Notes: generated by a model not told the origin, from the letters alone. A stretch of DNA of 64,000 nt from Nitratireductor sp. GISD-1A_MAKvit (GCF_040819555.1 NZ_CP161920.1:2975001-3039000); one strand, 5' to 3'. Numbered from the stretch's first letter, positions 26,800 through 38,162 are shown. Translations and numbers: made by a program.

Positions 26800-29700
26800 G
26801 CGGAAAAACAATACAGCGCACCACAGCGCCAGCCACCCCCTTTGTCGAACTCGGCGTCACCAGCAATTACAGTTTTTTGCGTGGCGCTTCTCACCCGCAC
26901 GAACTTGTGGCCGAGGCAGCCCGGCTTGGCCATGCGGCCGTCGGCATTGCCGACCGCAACACGCTGGCCGGCGTCGTGCGCGCCCATGTGGAGGCGAAGG
27001 CGCGAAACATTCGCCTTGTGGTGGGCGTTCGGCTGGTGCTTCTGGATGGTTTTGAAGCCCTGTGCTTTCCCACCGACAGGCAGGCCTATGGCCGCCTCAC
27101 CCGTCTTTTGACCGATGGCAACCGCCGCGCGCCCAAGGGCGAATGTCACCTGCACATGGACGATCTGAAAGCGCTTGGTCATGACCAGCGTCTCATCGCC
27201 ATTCCACCCTATGATTTCGGCTCCGGTTTCGAGGAAAACCTGCGCCGTCTAGCCACCCACTTTTCCGGCAATGTCTTTCTGGCGCTCACGCCCTATCGGC
27301 GGGCCAATGACGGCGCCCGCCAGCAACGCCTTGCCACGCTCGCCGGCGCCTGCGGCACGCCGCTCGTCGCCACCAATGACGTGCTCTATCACACGCCGGC
27401 GCGCCGCCCGCTGCAGGATCTTCTCACCTGTATCCGCAACCATTGCACCATCGACGAGGCAGGCTTTCATCTTGAGCGCAATGCGGAGCGCCATCTCAAG
27501 GCACCGGCAGAGATGGCCCGCCTGCTGCGCGGCCATGAAGATGCCATTGCCCGCTCCGTGGCACTCATGAACGATTGCCGGTTTTCGCTCGAGGAGCTGC
27601 GCTTCGATTATCCGAAGGAATCGAATGGCGAGAGCGCAACGCCACAAGAAGAGCTGGAGCGTCTCACCTGGCTCGGTGCAAAAGAACGTTTTCCCGAAGG
27701 TGTTCCCTCCAAGGTCCGGGCCCTTATCGCCCATGAGCTGAAGCTGATCAGCCAGCTTGAATATGCCGCCTACTTTCTCACCGTGCACGACATCGTGCGC
27801 TTTGCCCGCGCGCAGACCCCGCCCATTCTGTGCCAGGGGCGCGGTTCGGCGGCCAATTCGGTCGTCTGCTATTGCCTTGGCGTCACCTCGGTCAACCCGA
27901 CCGAGATCGACCTTCTGTTCGAGCGCTTCATTTCGGCTGAACGCGGTGAGCCGCCAGACATTGACGTCGATTTCGAGCATGAGCGGCGCGAGGAGGTGAT
28001 GCAGTATATCTACGGCAAGTATGGCCGCCACCGGGCCGGGCTTGCCGCCACCGTCATTTCCTACCGCACACGCAGCGCCGTGCGCGAGGCCGGCAAGGCG
28101 ATGGGGCTCTCGCCCGATGTGGTGGCTGCCATGACCGGCCTTGTCTGGGGGCACTCTTCGCGCACGCCCACCGGCGAGCAGGTGCGCGAAGCCGGTCTTG
28201 ATCCCACCGATCCGCGCCTGCGCCAGACCCTTGTGCTCGTCGGTCAGTTGATCGGCTTTCCCCGCCATCTCTCGCAGCATGTGGGCGGCTTCGTGCTCAC
28301 CCACTCGCCTTTGAGCGAAATCGTGCCCATAGCAAACGCTGCCATGAAAGACCGCACCATGGTGGAATGGGACAAGGACGATCTCGATGCGCTCAACATT
28401 CTCAAGGTGGATGTGCTCTCACTCGGCATGCTCACCTGCCTGCGCAAGAGCTTCGATCTTTTGCGTGATCATTATGGCGAGGATCACACGCTCGCCACTG
28501 TGCCACGCGACGACAAGCCCACCTACGCCATGATCCAGCGCGCCGACACGGTCGGCGTCTTCCAGATCGAAAGCCGGGCGCAGATGTCCATGCTGCCACG
28601 TCTGAAACCGGAAAATTTCTACGACCTCGTGATCGAGATCGCCATTGTCCGGCCCGGTCCCATTCAGGGAGACATGATCCACCCCTATCTGCGTCGTCGC
28701 AACGGCGAAGAGGCACAGGAATACCCATCCGAGGAATTGCGTGCCGTGCTCCAGAAGACCCTCGGCGTGCCGCTGTTTCAGGAACAGGCGATGAAGATCG
28801 CCATCGTTGCCGCCGGCTTTTCGCCGGAAAAGGCAGACCGGCTGCGCCGCGCCATGGCTTCCTTCCGCCGCACCGGCACCATCGATCAGTTCCGCGAGGA
28901 TTTCATCAATGGCATGCTCGCCAATAACTACGAACCCGATTTTGCCGAGCGCTGTTTCAATCAGATGAAAGGTTTTAGCGATTACGGCTTTCCCGAAAGC
29001 CATTCGGCCAGTTTTGCGCTGCTTGCCTATGCCTCCTCCTGGCTCAAATGCCACTATCCGGACGTCTTTGCCTGTGCGCTTTTGAATTCTCAGCCCATGG
29101 GCTTTTATTCCGCCTCTTCCATTGTGCGCGATTTTCGCGAGCATGGCGGCGACACGCGCCCCGTCGACATCAATCTCAGCGACTGGGATCACACGCTCGA
29201 ACCAGCGGCAAAACCGGGGGCGATCCGTCATGCGCTGCGGCTCGGGCTGCGCCAGGTGGACGGCATGCGCGAAACGGTCGGGTTGAAGCTCATGGCCGCA
29301 CGGGAGGCAGGCATGTTTACCAATGTGCGCGATCTCTATTTCCGCTCCGGCATCGACATGTTTTCCCTGCGCCGGCTCGCCGAGGCCGATGCCTTCCGCT
29401 CACTCGGGCTCGACCGGCGCGCCGCCCTTTGGGAGGTGCGCGGCCTGAGCGGTCATAAGGGCGTGCGCTCCGTAGCCGAAGAATTGCCGCTCTTCGCCAG
29501 CGCCAAGGGTGCAGCCGCAACACCTCTTCAGGACGAAGAGAGCGTCGCACTGCCCGCGCTTTTGCCCGGCGAACAGGTGGTGGAGGATTACGGCACGCTC
29601 GGCCTCTCGCTCAAGGCGCATCCCGTCTCCTTCCTGCGCCGCTTGCTTGACAGGCGCCGCGTCCTGAAAACCCGCCAACTTGCCGAAACCCCGGCAGGCC

Positions 29701-30065
29701 GCTTCGTGCGTGTGTCGGGCCTTGTGCTGGTGCGCCAGCGTCCGGGCACCGCCAGTGGCGTCATCTTCATGACACTGGAAGACGAAACCGGCATCGCCAA
29801 CATCATCGTCTGGCCTCGTGTCTTCCAGCGTTTTCGCCGCATCGTCTTCGGCGCACGCATGGTCACGGTGGAGGGAACCCTGCAAAAAGAAAGCGATGTC
29901 ATCCATGTGATCGCGCGGCGCCTCACCGACACCACGCCCGAACTTCTTGCCGCCATGTCCGATCAGGGTATCGGGAAAGGGGATGAAAAGGCCGCCACCA
30001 CACGGAATCTGTGGCGGCATCCGCGCGATGTCCGCGTCTTGCCAAAGGGACGAAACTTCCATTGA
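26796..30065 (+). CDS. dnaE2: Error-prone DNA polymerase DnaE2 (ImuC)
   Basis: A 1089-residue C-family polymerase responsible for damage-induced mutagenesis. It has an N-terminal PHP domain (FVELGVTSNYSFLRGASHP), the palm domain with catalytic aspartates in PPDIDVDFEHERREEV, a DnaE2-type finger region (VFQIESRAQMSMLPRLKP, GFPESHSASFALLAYASSWLKCHYP), and a C-terminal OB fold (GLVLVRQRPGTASGVIFMTLEDETG). It ends without the tau-binding tail of DnaE1. ATG 26796 overlaps the imuB stop. The three-gene cassette is complete and intact. Confidence 0.95.
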   Translation: MSGKTIQRTTAPATPFVELGVTSNYSFLRGASHPHELVAEAARLGHAAVGIADRNTLAGVVRAHVEAKARNIRLVVGVRLVLLDGFEALCFPTDRQAYGRLTRLLTDGNRRAPKGECHLHMDDLKALGHDQRLIAIPPYDFGSGFEENLRRLATHFSGNVFLALTPYRRANDGARQQRLATLAGACGTPLVATNDVLYHTPARRPLQDLLTCIRNHCTIDEAGFHLERNAERHLKAPAEMARLLRGHEDAIARSVALMNDCRFSLEELRFDYPKESNGESATPQEELERLTWLGAKERFPEGVPSKVRALIAHELKLISQLEYAAYFLTVHDIVRFARAQTPPILCQGRGSAANSVVCYCLGVTSVNPTEIDLLFERFISAERGEPPDIDVDFEHERREEVMQYIYGKYGRHRAGLAATVISYRTRSAVREAGKAMGLSPDVVAAMTGLVWGHSSRTPTGEQVREAGLDPTDPRLRQTLVLVGQLIGFPRHLSQHVGGFVLTHSPLSEIVPIANAAMKDRTMVEWDKDDLDALNILKVDVLSLGMLTCLRKSFDLLRDHYGEDHTLATVPRDDKPTYAMIQRADTVGVFQIESRAQMSMLPRLKPENFYDLVIEIAIVRPGPIQGDMIHPYLRRRNGEEAQEYPSEELRAVLQKTLGVPLFQEQAMKIAIVAAGFSPEKADRLRRAMASFRRTGTIDQFREDFINGMLANNYEPDFAERCFNQMKGFSDYGFPESHSASFALLAYASSWLKCHYPDVFACALLNSQPMGFYSASSIVRDFREHGGDTRPVDINLSDWDHTLEPAAKPGAIRHALRLGLRQVDGMRETVGLKLMAAREAGMFTNVRDLYFRSGIDMFSLRRLAEADAFRSLGLDRRAALWEVRGLSGHKGVRSVAEELPLFASAKGAAATPLQDEESVALPALLPGEQVVEDYGTLGLSLKAHPVSFLRRLLDRRRVLKTRQLAETPAGRFVRVSGLVLVRQRPGTASGVIFMTLEDETGIANIIVWPRVFQRFRRIVFGARMVTVEGTLQKESDVIHVIARRLTDTTPELLAAMSDQGIGKGDEKAATTRNLWRHPRDVRVLPKGRNFH

Positions 30066-30137
30066 CGGGCCGCACCGTGCATTGCCAAGCCGCTGCCGTC
30101 AGGCTAGTCCGGTGCGGTGAAAAACGGGAGGCTTTTC

Positions 30138-31067
30138 ATGATCCTTTGCTGCGGTGAAGCGCTGATCGACATGCTGCCGCGCCAGACAGGCCAGGGCGAG
30201 GCCGCTTTCGCGCCCTATCCGGGCGGCGCCGTTTTCAACAGCGCCATTGCCATAGCCCGCCTTGGCGTTCCATGCGGTTTTTTCACCGGGCTCTCGGACG
30301 ACCTGTTCGGCCGCATGCTGCGAGAAAAGCTTGAGGAAAGCCGTGTGGACCTCACGCTTGCACGGTTTTCGGCCCGCCACACCACGCTGGCCTTCGTGAC
30401 CCTCTCCAACGGCCAGGCCGAGTATGATTTCTATGACGAATGCACAGCCGGGCGCATGATCGAGCCATCCGATCTGCCGGCAATCGGCGCGGACATATCG
30501 GCCATGCTGTTCGGCGGCATCAGCCTCGTTTCAGAACCCTGCGGTTCGGCCTATGAGGCGCTGATGGCGCGCGAGGCCAAGAGCCGCGTCATCATGCTAG
30601 ACCCCAATATCCGACCCGCTTTCATCAGGGATGCACAGGCGCATCGCACACGCATTGAGCGGATGATGACGAACGCGGATATTGTGAAAATTTCAGCCGA
30701 CGATCTGGAATGGTTCAAAGAGACAGGCAGCGCCGACGAAATTCTCACCCGCTGGCTGGAACGCGGCCCGAGCCTCGTCATCCTCACCGATGGCGGCAAT
30801 GGCGCGACGGCCTACACGAAATCGCAAAAGCAGTTCGTTCCGGCGACACCCGTCGAGGTGGTGGACACGGTCGGGGCCGGAGACACATTCAACGGTGCGC
30901 TTCTGGCGGCCCTTGAGACGGCAGGGCTTCTGACGAAGCAAAAGATCGCGGCGCTCGACGAGGCGCAGATGTCGAAAGCAATAGACTTCGCCTCCCGCGC
31001 CGCCGCCGTCACCGTGTCGCGCGCTGGCGCAAATCCACCGTGGAAGGATGAGCTTTCGGTTGTGTGA
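30138..31067 (+). CDS. Carbohydrate kinase, PfkB/ribokinase family (fructokinase-like)
   Basis: A 309-residue sugar kinase. The N-terminal substrate region CCGEALIDMLP and GGAVFNSAIAIARLG are typical, and the C-terminal signature DTVGAGDTFNGALLAAL contains the catalytic base aspartate and anion hole. Fructose is the usual substrate of close relatives; this is inferred from family resemblance. The ATG at 30138 follows gggagg. It may be read together with the upstream imu operon (73-bp gap), but no shared promoter is evident. It converges with cysQ with no gap. Confidence 0.88.
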   Translation: MILCCGEALIDMLPRQTGQGEAAFAPYPGGAVFNSAIAIARLGVPCGFFTGLSDDLFGRMLREKLEESRVDLTLARFSARHTTLAFVTLSNGQAEYDFYDECTAGRMIEPSDLPAIGADISAMLFGGISLVSEPCGSAYEALMAREAKSRVIMLDPNIRPAFIRDAQAHRTRIERMMTNADIVKISADDLEWFKETGSADEILTRWLERGPSLVILTDGGNGATAYTKSQKQFVPATPVEVVDTVGAGDTFNGALLAALETAGLLTKQKIAALDEAQMSKAIDFASRAAAVTVSRAGANPPWKDELSVV

Positions 31068-31868
31068 TCAACCCGCGCCCCCGGCCACGAAAGAGGGGCT
31101 CACAAAGGCTTCCAGCCCCTCCCCGTCCTTCGGCCCATAGGTGAGCGGCGCGCCATCGAGCGTGTTCGCCATGCCGCCTGCCGCACGCAGGATCGCATCG
31201 CCTGCCGCCGTGTCCCACTGCATGGTGCGGCCAAAACGCGGATAGAGGTCCGCATCGCCCCGTGCGATCATGCAGAATTTTAGCGACGAGCCGATGGAAA
31301 CCGTCTCGGCATCGGGATAGCGGGCGATGAAGGCACGGGTCTCATCGGTGCAGTGCGAGCGACTGGCAACAATCGCAGGCGGCGTTTGGCATGGCCGCGC
31401 CCGGATCATTCGCCGCTGTTGCGGTTTCCCACCGATCACGGTCACTTCAAAGGCTTCGCCCGACCGCGCCGAATAGAGCAGATCGCGTGCCGGCGCATAA
31501 ACTACGCCCGCCACCGGCCCGCCATTGCGGATCAGGCCGATATTGACGGTGAAATCCGGGCGCCGCGCAATGAATTCGCGCGTCCCGTCAAGCGGGTCGA
31601 CCAGAAGGAAGTTGCCGTCGCCGCAGGCCGGAATGACGCCGCCGGACGCGGCCTCCTCCGAGACGCACGGCGTTCCAAGCCCGACATTGCGGAAACCGTC
31701 CAGGATCACCTTCTCCGCCGCGCGGTCGGCTGCCGTCACCGGCGTGTCATCAGCCTTTTGTTCCACCTCGAAGCCAGCCTCGTAGTGCTGCATGATTGCA
31801 GCCCCTGCCGCCAGCGCCAGATCCTCAAACAGCGCCAGAAGCGCTGCATCGTCCTTCAGCATGCCCAT
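31068..31868 (-). CDS. cysQ: 3'(2'),5'-bisphosphate nucleotidase
   Basis: A 267-residue inositol-monophosphatase-fold enzyme that recycles PAP to AMP and controls flux through sulfate activation. Metal-binding motifs are present: SEEAA, LVDPLDGTREF (the D-P-[LI]-D-G-T site) and the C-terminal WDTAAGDAILRAAGG. It follows cysNC on the same strand, with 38 bp between this start and the cysNC stop. The start is uncertain: ATG 31868 and 31862 both give the usual N terminus, while TTG 31913 would overlap cysNC. Weak upstream ribosome signal suggests coupling to cysNC. Confidence 0.88.
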   Translation of the reverse strand: MGMLKDDAALLALFEDLALAAGAAIMQHYEAGFEVEQKADDTPVTAADRAAEKVILDGFRNVGLGTPCVSEEAASGGVIPACGDGNFLLVDPLDGTREFIARRPDFTVNIGLIRNGGPVAGVVYAPARDLLYSARSGEAFEVTVIGGKPQQRRMIRARPCQTPPAIVASRSHCTDETRAFIARYPDAETVSIGSSLKFCMIARGDADLYPRFGRTMQWDTAAGDAILRAAGGMANTLDGAPLTYGPKDGEGLEAFVSPSFVAGGAG

Positions 31869-31906
31869 GGGCCCGTTCAGTCTTTCCCAGTCATTCGATC
31901 CGAAGA

Positions 31907-33826
31907 TCAGCAATAACCGCGCTGCCTGAGCCAGGCCTCCACCTCGTCGACGAGCTCTTCGGGCACGCGGTCCGTTGTGTCCAGGTGAATATCAGCCCTT
32001 TCCGGCGGCTCATAGGGGGAATCGACGCCCGTGAAGTTCTGGATCTCGCCGTTGAGCGCCTTGGCATAGAGCCCTTTCGGATCGCGCCTTGCGCATTCCT
32101 CGAAGGGCGTGTCCACGAAAACCTCCACGAATTCGCCCTCGTTCATCAATTCGCGCGCCATGCGCCGTTCGGCCCTGAAGGGCGAGATAAACGAGACGAG
32201 CACGATCAGCCCGGCATCTGCCATCAGCTTTGCTGTCTCGGCCACGCGGCGGATGTTCTCCACCCGGTCCTCGTCGGTAAAGCCCAGATCCCGGTTGAGC
32301 CCGTGGCGAATATTGTCGCCATCCAGCACATAGGTGTGCCGGCCGGCTGCGTGCAGCTTCTTCTCCAGAAGGCTCGCAATGGTCGATTTTCCGGAGCCCG
32401 AAAGCCCGGTGAACCACAGCACCGCCGGCTTCTGGTGCTTCAGCTCCGCGCGCGACTGGCGCGTCACGTCGAGCGCCTGCCAGTGGATGTTCGCCGCGCG
32501 CCGCAAGGGCCGCTGGATCATGCCGGCACCCACCGTCGCATTGGTCAGCCGGTCGATCAGGATGAACGCGCCCGTGGTGCGGTTGTCGCTGAAAGCGTCG
32601 AAGGCAATCGGCGCCTGAAGCGAAAAGTTGCACAGACCCACCTCGTTCAGGTCGAGGCTTGTCGCCGGCTCCTCGGCAAAATTGTTGATGTTGCGGCGGT
32701 GTTTGAGCTGGCTCACCGTCGCAGAAACCTCCTGCGTCTCCGTGCGCAGAATATAGGCCCGCCCCGGCAGAAGCGGTTTTTCATCGAACCACACCAGCGT
32801 CGCGGAAAACTGGTCTGCCACATGCGGGCGCGCCTCTGGCGTCACCAGCATGTTGCCGCGCGAAAGCTCCACCTCGTCTTCGAGCAGAAGCGTGACCGCC
32901 TGCCCCTCGGATGCGACCTCCAGATCGCCATCCTGCGTGACGATGCGGCGAATACGCGTCTGCTTGCCCGACTTGGCGACAGTCACCCGCTCGCCGACGC
33001 CAATGCGCCCGGAAGCCACGGTGCCCGAGAAGCCGCGAAAATCGAGGTTCGGCCGCGAGACATATTGCACCGGAAAGCGGAACGGCTTTCCCTCCGCCTC
33101 GGCCTCAATATCCACCGTCTCCAGATGCTCCAAGAGCGACGGCCCTTCATACCAGGGCGTCTTGCCCGACGAGCGGATGACATTGTCGCCATAGCGCGCC
33201 GACATCGGGATCGGCTGGATCGTGTCGAAACCGAGTTCCTCCGCAAATGCGCGGTATTCCGCAGCAATGCGCTCGAACGCCGCCTCGTCAAAGCCGACAA
33301 GGTCGATCTTGTTGACCGCCAGAACGATGTGCCTAATGCCCAGAAGCGAGGCGATCATCGAGTGGCGGCGCGTCTGCGGCAGGATGCCCTGCCGCGCGTC
33401 CACCAGCACGATGGCGAGATCGGCCGTGGACGCGCCCGTCGCCATGTTGCGCGTGTATTGCTCGTGGCCCGGCGTGTCGGCCACGATGAATTTGCGGCGC
33501 GGCGTGGAGAAAAACCGATAGGCCACATCGATGGTGATGCCCTGCTCGCGTTCCGCCTCCAGCCCGTCCACCAACAGCGCGAAATCGACCTCATCGCCGG
33601 TCGTGCCGTGCTTGCGCGAATCGTTCTCCAGTGCGGCAAGCTGGTCCTCGAAGATCAGCTTTGTGTCGAACAGGAGACGCCCGATCAGTGTGGATTTTCC
33701 ATCATCCACCGACCCGCAGGTCAGGAACCGCAAAAGCCCCTTGTTCTCCTGCCCGGCCACATAGTCGCGGATATCGACAGGAACATCGTCGTCTTCACGC
33801 AGAAGCGCAGTGTTGGCGGTCAACAT
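31907..33826 (-). CDS. cysNC: Bifunctional sulfate adenylyltransferase subunit 1 / APS kinase (CysN-CysC fusion)
   Basis: A 639-residue fusion. The N-terminal GTPase (P-loop GSVDDGKST at residues 38-46, [17 protein letters not shown]) drives ATP sulfurylase with CysD. The C-terminal APS kinase (P-loop GLSGSGKST near residue 475, [10 protein letters not shown], and [10 protein letters not shown]) phosphorylates APS to PAPS. This NodQ-like fusion is common in Hyphomicrobiales. It follows cysD with a 2-bp gap and is followed by cysQ. PAPS can serve assimilation or sulfation of surface polysaccharides and signals. Confidence 0.95.
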   Translation of the reverse strand: MLTANTALLREDDDVPVDIRDYVAGQENKGLLRFLTCGSVDDGKSTLIGRLLFDTKLIFEDQLAALENDSRKHGTTGDEVDFALLVDGLEAEREQGITIDVAYRFFSTPRRKFIVADTPGHEQYTRNMATGASTADLAIVLVDARQGILPQTRRHSMIASLLGIRHIVLAVNKIDLVGFDEAAFERIAAEYRAFAEELGFDTIQPIPMSARYGDNVIRSSGKTPWYEGPSLLEHLETVDIEAEAEGKPFRFPVQYVSRPNLDFRGFSGTVASGRIGVGERVTVAKSGKQTRIRRIVTQDGDLEVASEGQAVTLLLEDEVELSRGNMLVTPEARPHVADQFSATLVWFDEKPLLPGRAYILRTETQEVSATVSQLKHRRNINNFAEEPATSLDLNEVGLCNFSLQAPIAFDAFSDNRTTGAFILIDRLTNATVGAGMIQRPLRRAANIHWQALDVTRQSRAELKHQKPAVLWFTGLSGSGKSTIASLLEKKLHAAGRHTYVLDGDNIRHGLNRDLGFTDEDRVENIRRVAETAKLMADAGLIVLVSFISPFRAERRMARELMNEGEFVEVFVDTPFEECARRDPKGLYAKALNGEIQNFTGVDSPYEPPERADIHLDTTDRVPEELVDEVEAWLRQRGYC

Positions 33827-33828
33827 GA

Positions 33829-34734
33829 TCAGAAATACCCCTCGCGCTTCTTCTTCTCCATGGAGCCCGCCTCATCGCGGTCGATCAGACGCCCCTGCCG
33901 TTCAGAGGTGCGGGCCGTCAGCATTTCGGAGACGATCTCCTCAAGCGTGGTGGCGGTGGAAGGGATCGCGCCTGTCAGCGGGTAGCAGCCAAGCGTGCGG
34001 AAGCGCACCAGGCGTTCCTCCACCTTCTCGCCCGGCTGCAGACGCATCCGGTCGTCATCGACCATGATGGTCATCCCGCCGCGATCCACCACTGGCCGTC
34101 TGGCGGCGAAATAGAGCGGCACGATGGGAATGTTCTCCTGAAGGATGTATTGCCAGATGTCCTGCTCGGTCCAGTTGGAGAGCGGAAAAACGCGGATCGA
34201 TTCACCCTGCGCCACGCGCGTGTTGTAGATCTTCCACATTTCGGGGCGCTGGTTCTTGGGGTCCCAGCCATGGCCTGCGGAGCGAAACGAGAAGATGCGC
34301 TCCTTGGCGCGGCTCTTTTCCTCATCGCGCCGCGCACCACCAAAGGCCGCGTCGAAACCGTATTTTTCGAGCGCCTGGCGCAGCGCAACCGTCTTCATCA
34401 CATGGGTGTGCGTGTTGGAGCCATGATCGAACGGATTGATGCCGTCGCGCACGCCCTCTTCATTCACGTGCACCAGAAGATCAAACCCCTTTTCGCGCGC
34501 CATCCGGTCGCGAAATTCGATCATCTCGCGAAACTTCCAGGTGGTGTCCACATGCAGGAAGGGAAATGGCGGCTTGGCGGGATAGAACGCCTTCATCGCC
34601 AGATGCATCAGAACGGAGGAATCCTTGCCGACAGAGTAGAGCATCACCGGCTTTGAAAAGGTCGCCGCCACTTCGCGGAAGATGTGGATCGCTTCGGCTT
34701 CCAGCCTGTCGAGATGGGTTAGGGCTGCCGGCAT
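33829..34734 (-). CDS. cysD: Sulfate adenylyltransferase subunit 2
   Basis: A 301-residue PP-loop ATPase that forms APS from sulfate and ATP with CysN. The pyrophosphate-binding loop lies in [36 protein letters not shown] and the [17 protein letters not shown] block are typical. Length is standard. It is the first gene of a cysD-cysNC-cysQ operon, with about 230 bp of upstream sequence in which no specific regulator site was recognised. Confidence 0.95.
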   Translation of the reverse strand: MPAALTHLDRLEAEAIHIFREVAATFSKPVMLYSVGKDSSVLMHLAMKAFYPAKPPFPFLHVDTTWKFREMIEFRDRMAREKGFDLLVHVNEEGVRDGINPFDHGSNTHTHVMKTVALRQALEKYGFDAAFGGARRDEEKSRAKERIFSFRSAGHGWDPKNQRPEMWKIYNTRVAQGESIRVFPLSNWTEQDIWQYILQENIPIVPLYFAARRPVVDRGGMTIMVDDDRMRLQPGEKVEERLVRFRTLGCYPLTGAIPSTATTLEEIVSEMLTARTSERQGRLIDRDEAGSMEKKKREGYF

Positions 34735-34910
34735 GTCTTCGCCTTCGCGTCTTTGTCGCTGCGGCCGGAACCTTCACGGCTTCCGGCTCATGCCTTTGAG
34801 GTACCACGTGGTTTTCCGCCCTCTCAAGGCGCGCACGCCCAACCTCACCCCGGTTTGAGAGGCGCATTTTGCGTTGTTTCCGGCAAAGGGGAAAAGGCAT
34901 TTCAGAATGC

Positions 34911-34934
34911 GAGAAAGGCCCGCTTTCGCGGGCC
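34911..34934 (-). terminator. Terminator of the DegT aminotransferase gene
   Basis: On the minus strand, GGCCCGC-GAAA-GCGGGCC forms a 7-bp stem with a GNRA tetraloop, followed by TTTCTC. It lies about 30 bp after the stop at 34965. Confidence 0.6.
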
Positions 34935-34964
34935 ATCTGGACGTTTTCGACGCTGCTTTTCCGC

Positions 34965-36084
34965 CTATTCGGCGACAGCGCCGCGAATGGTCTCGATCAC
35001 ACGGTCCTGATCGCTCTCGGCCAGATAGGGGTGCATCGGCAGGCACAGGATGCGGTGTGGCAGGCTCTCCGAGACGGCAAGTCCGCCCGGCGCTTTCTCA
35101 TACATTTCATAGGCCTTCTGCAGATGCAGCGGCTTCTCGTAATAGACAACCGAGGGAATGCCCGCCTCGCCAAGGCGCTTGCGCACCAGGTCGCGTTTTT
35201 CGGACTCGATGGCATATTGCGCCCAGGCCGAGCGATGGCCCTTCGGCGTCACCGCCACCTTCACCACATCGCCAAGGGCCTTCGCCATAGCGTGCGGCCA
35301 CCTTCTGGCGCGCGTCCATCTCATCTTCGAGTATGGCCAGCTTTTCGATCAGGATTGCAGCCTGGATCGTATCGAGACGCGAATTCAGCCCCACACGCAC
35401 ATTGTCATACTGGCTCTCACCCTTTCCGTGGAACGCAATGGAGCGCAGCACCCTGGCCAGTTCGTCATCGTCGGTGAACATCGCACCGCCATCGCCATAA
35501 CAGCCAAGTGGTTTGGCCGGATAAAAGCTGGTGGAAGCCACATGGCCGAATGCGCCACAGCGTTTGTTGTTGAGCGTTCCGCCGATCGACTGGGCAGCAT
35601 CCTCGATGATGCGCAGTCCCTCGCGCGCTGCAATCCCCTCGATGGCGCCGTAATCGGCAGCCAGACCGAAGAGGTCAACCGGGATCACCGCCTTCGGTGT
35701 CAGCCGGCCTTCGGCCTTGATGTGGTCGATGGCAGCCGTCAGGCTTTCAGGATCCATGTTGTATGTGTCGGCATCGATCTCCACGAAGACCGGCTCTGCA
35801 CCGGCCAGCGCCACGACTTCTGCCGTCGCCGCAAAGGTGAAGCTCGGGCAGAACACGGCGTCGCCCGGTCCGATGCCATAAGCCATCAGCGGCATCAAAA
35901 GCGCATCGGTGCCGTTTGCGCAGGCGATTGCATGTCTGGTCCCGACATAGGCCGCAAGCTGCTCTTCCAGCGTGCTGACTTCGGGTCCCAGAATGTAGCG
36001 CCCTTCGGCAACAACCTTGTCGATAGCGGCCGCGAGTCTGTCCTTGATGCGCTCACGCTGAGCGCCGAGATCGATGAATTGCAT
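34965..36084 (-). CDS. DegT/DnrJ/EryC1/StrS nucleotide-sugar aminotransferase, +1 frameshift
   Basis: A PLP-dependent transaminase acting on UDP- or dTDP-keto-sugars for surface glycans; the sequence resembles the WbpE type that makes UDP-2,3-diaminosugars. The catalytic lysine lies in STSFYPAKPLGCYGDGG. Other blocks are ACANGTDALLM, FCPSFTFAATAEV, IIEDAAQSIGG and GLNSRLDTIQAAIL. The frame breaks on the coding strand at GGCCCTT (plus 35274-35280, written as AAGGGCC). Deleting one C joins ARYGEGLGDVVKVAVTPKG and gives a complete 372-residue enzyme. No oxidoreductase or acetyltransferase partner lies next to it. Confidence 0.82.
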
Positions 36085-36380
36085 TTATTGCCCAATCGGT
36101 TGCGGGTGATTCCGCGTTTGCCCCGTCCGTTGAATAGGCATGCAGAACGCGCAGCGCAACCAGCCGCGCCCTTCAAACTGCCACGCCGGCTGTTACACGA
36201 GGTGAACGAACCGGCTGCAACGGTTTCAGCCTGTTGTTGGTTTGCATGGCGCGCGCATTTGTCGCCGCAATTCTGTTCCTGTATGCACGCACGCGAATCC
36301 ACTAATACTTCAATCAGTCATTGCAATGCGGAACAATAAAAGAGCATTGTTCACTGAAAACAATATGCGGGAAGGAAAGT

Positions 36381-37743
36381 ATGGGCGCCCCATTCAAAGC
36401 GTATGACGTTCGTGGTCGGATCCCGGCCGAAATCAATGTTCCCTTCGCCTATCGCTTTTCACAGGCGCTCAAGCAGAGCCTCAATCCCGGCACGGTGGTT
36501 GTCGGCCATGACATGCGCATGGATAGCCCGGCCCTCGCCGAAGCCTTGATCCAGGGCCTTCTCGACAGCGGCGTCAGCGTGCGTCCGGTTGGACGCTGCG
36601 GCACGGAAGAGGTCTATTTTCACACTGCTGCCAGTGGTGCGGACGCCGGCCCTGATGGTGACCGCCAGTCACAATCCGCCCGATTACAACGGCATCAAGA
36701 TGGTGTTGAAAGGCGCATCCGCCGCCACGCCGGACAACGCGTTCAACGGGATCGAGGAGATCATGCGCTCCGATGCGGTGCTGAAGCCGGTTGCCGACTA
36801 TTCCGCACGCGGCGCCCTGCACAATGTCTGCGACCGCTACGCCTATATCGAACGCCTCCTCAACGAGGTTGCGGGACAGGACCTGAAACCGATGAAGATC
36901 GTCTGTCATGCCGGCAATGGCTGCGCAGGGCCGATCATCGACCTTCTGGAAAAACACCTGCCCTTCACCTTCATCAAGATCGACCATGAGCCCGATCCGC
37001 GCCTGCCCAATGGCGTGCCCAACCCGCTGCTGCCGGAAAAGCGTGAGAAGGCCAGCAAGGCGGTGATCGAGCATGGCGCGGATCTGGCAATCGCCTGGGA
37101 CGGCGATTTCGACCGCTGCTTCCTCTACGATCACAAGGGCCGTTTCGTGGAAGGCTATTATCTGGTCGGCATGATCGCGCAGACACTGCTCGGCAAGCAT
37201 CCCGGCAGCACGATCCTCTATGATCCGCGCCTCACCTGGAACACGATCGACATGGTGGAAAGCGCCGGCGGCGTGGCAAAACCCTGCCGCACGGGTCATG
37301 CCTATTTCAAAAAGATGATGCGCGAGGAAAACGCCATCTATGGCGGCGAGATGAGCGCGCACCACTATTTCCGCGATTTCGCCTATTGCGATTCAGGCAT
37401 GCTGGCCTGGCTCAACGTCATTGCGGACCTTTCGGCCAGTGGCACGACCCTTGCCGAGCGGCTGGAAGAGCGCATCGCCGCCTATCCCTGCTCCGGCGAG
37501 ATCAACTTCACGGTTTCGGACGCAGCCGAGGTGCAGAAGCGCATTTCAGATCATTACATGCCGAAAAATCCTCAGATCGAGAGCCAGGATGGCCTCGGCA
37601 TGGTGTTCGACGACTGGCGCTTCAACCTGCGCGCCTCCAACACCGAACCGCTCCTGCGCCTCAACGTGGAAACCCGCGCTGACAAGGCGCTGTTGAAGGC
37701 AAAGGTGGATGAGTTGCGGGGGATGATCGAGGGGGCTGGTTAG
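36381..37743 (+). CDS. Phosphomannomutase/phosphoglucomutase, +1 frameshift
   Basis: An alpha-D-phosphohexomutase making mannose-1-phosphate for GDP-mannose. Domain landmarks: KAYDVRGRIPAEIN at the start, the phosphoserine loop TASHNPPDYNG, the metal-binding DGDFDRCF, the sugar-binding GGEMSAHHYFRDF, and the C-terminal RASNTEPLLRLNVE. The break falls at GGCCCTG (36648-36654) just before the active serine; deleting one C gives GADAGLMVTASHNP. The restored length is 453 residues. With manC 2 kb downstream it would supply GDP-mannose for exopolysaccharide or O-antigen. Divergent from the DegT gene across 296 bp in which I see no specific site. Confidence 0.87.
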
Positions 37744-37910
37744 ACAGGTAGCGAGGTCAGAGCTCCGTGGCGAAGCACCCGCTCTTTATATAAAGCGGTT
37801 CAGCAAGATGACGCTTCCCACGGAACGGCCCGCTGGCAACTTAGTGTCAGGACGCCGCCTACGACCACCACGCGCGGAAAAACTGAGAAGCAAGAACCGG
37901 TTGGAAGGGA

Positions 37911-38162
37911 TCAGAAATGCCTCTTCGCGAAAGCGCGGCCTGAACCGGATTTCAGATACTTTTCAAAAGCAAATGCCTTCGCCCTGTCTTCAAATCCTAT
38001 CTGAACCACCAATTTCCATGGCCCAAACAAGGATGAGTGGCGCGACTGCGATTCTGATCGGCCTGCATTGTGCCTTCTCAGCCGCTCATCAACGTCGTTT
38101 GTGCATCCGACATAATATTTGTCGGCATATGTCAGGCTTTGCAGAATATAAACATAGTGCAT
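37911..38162 (-). CDS. GIY-YIG nuclease superfamily protein
   Basis: An 83-residue single-domain protein of the UvrC-type GIY-YIG fold. The paired strands read YVYILQS and YYVGCTNDVDERLRRHN (with the conserved arginine), and the C terminus has the usual E in AFAFEKYLKSGSGRAF. Such small proteins are common and of unknown role in Hyphomicrobiales. The start has a suitable ggaga seven bases upstream. It lies between phosphomannomutase and tRNA-Gln, next to palindromic intergenic sequence. Confidence 0.85.
   Translation of the reverse strand: MHYVYILQSLTYADKYYVGCTNDVDERLRRHNAGRSESQSRHSSLFGPWKLVVQIGFEDRAKAFAFEKYLKSGSGRAFAKRHF

Noticed and set aside
31796..33985. A 729-codon plus-strand frame
   Set aside because: It is the antisense shadow of the clearly recognised cysNC gene.
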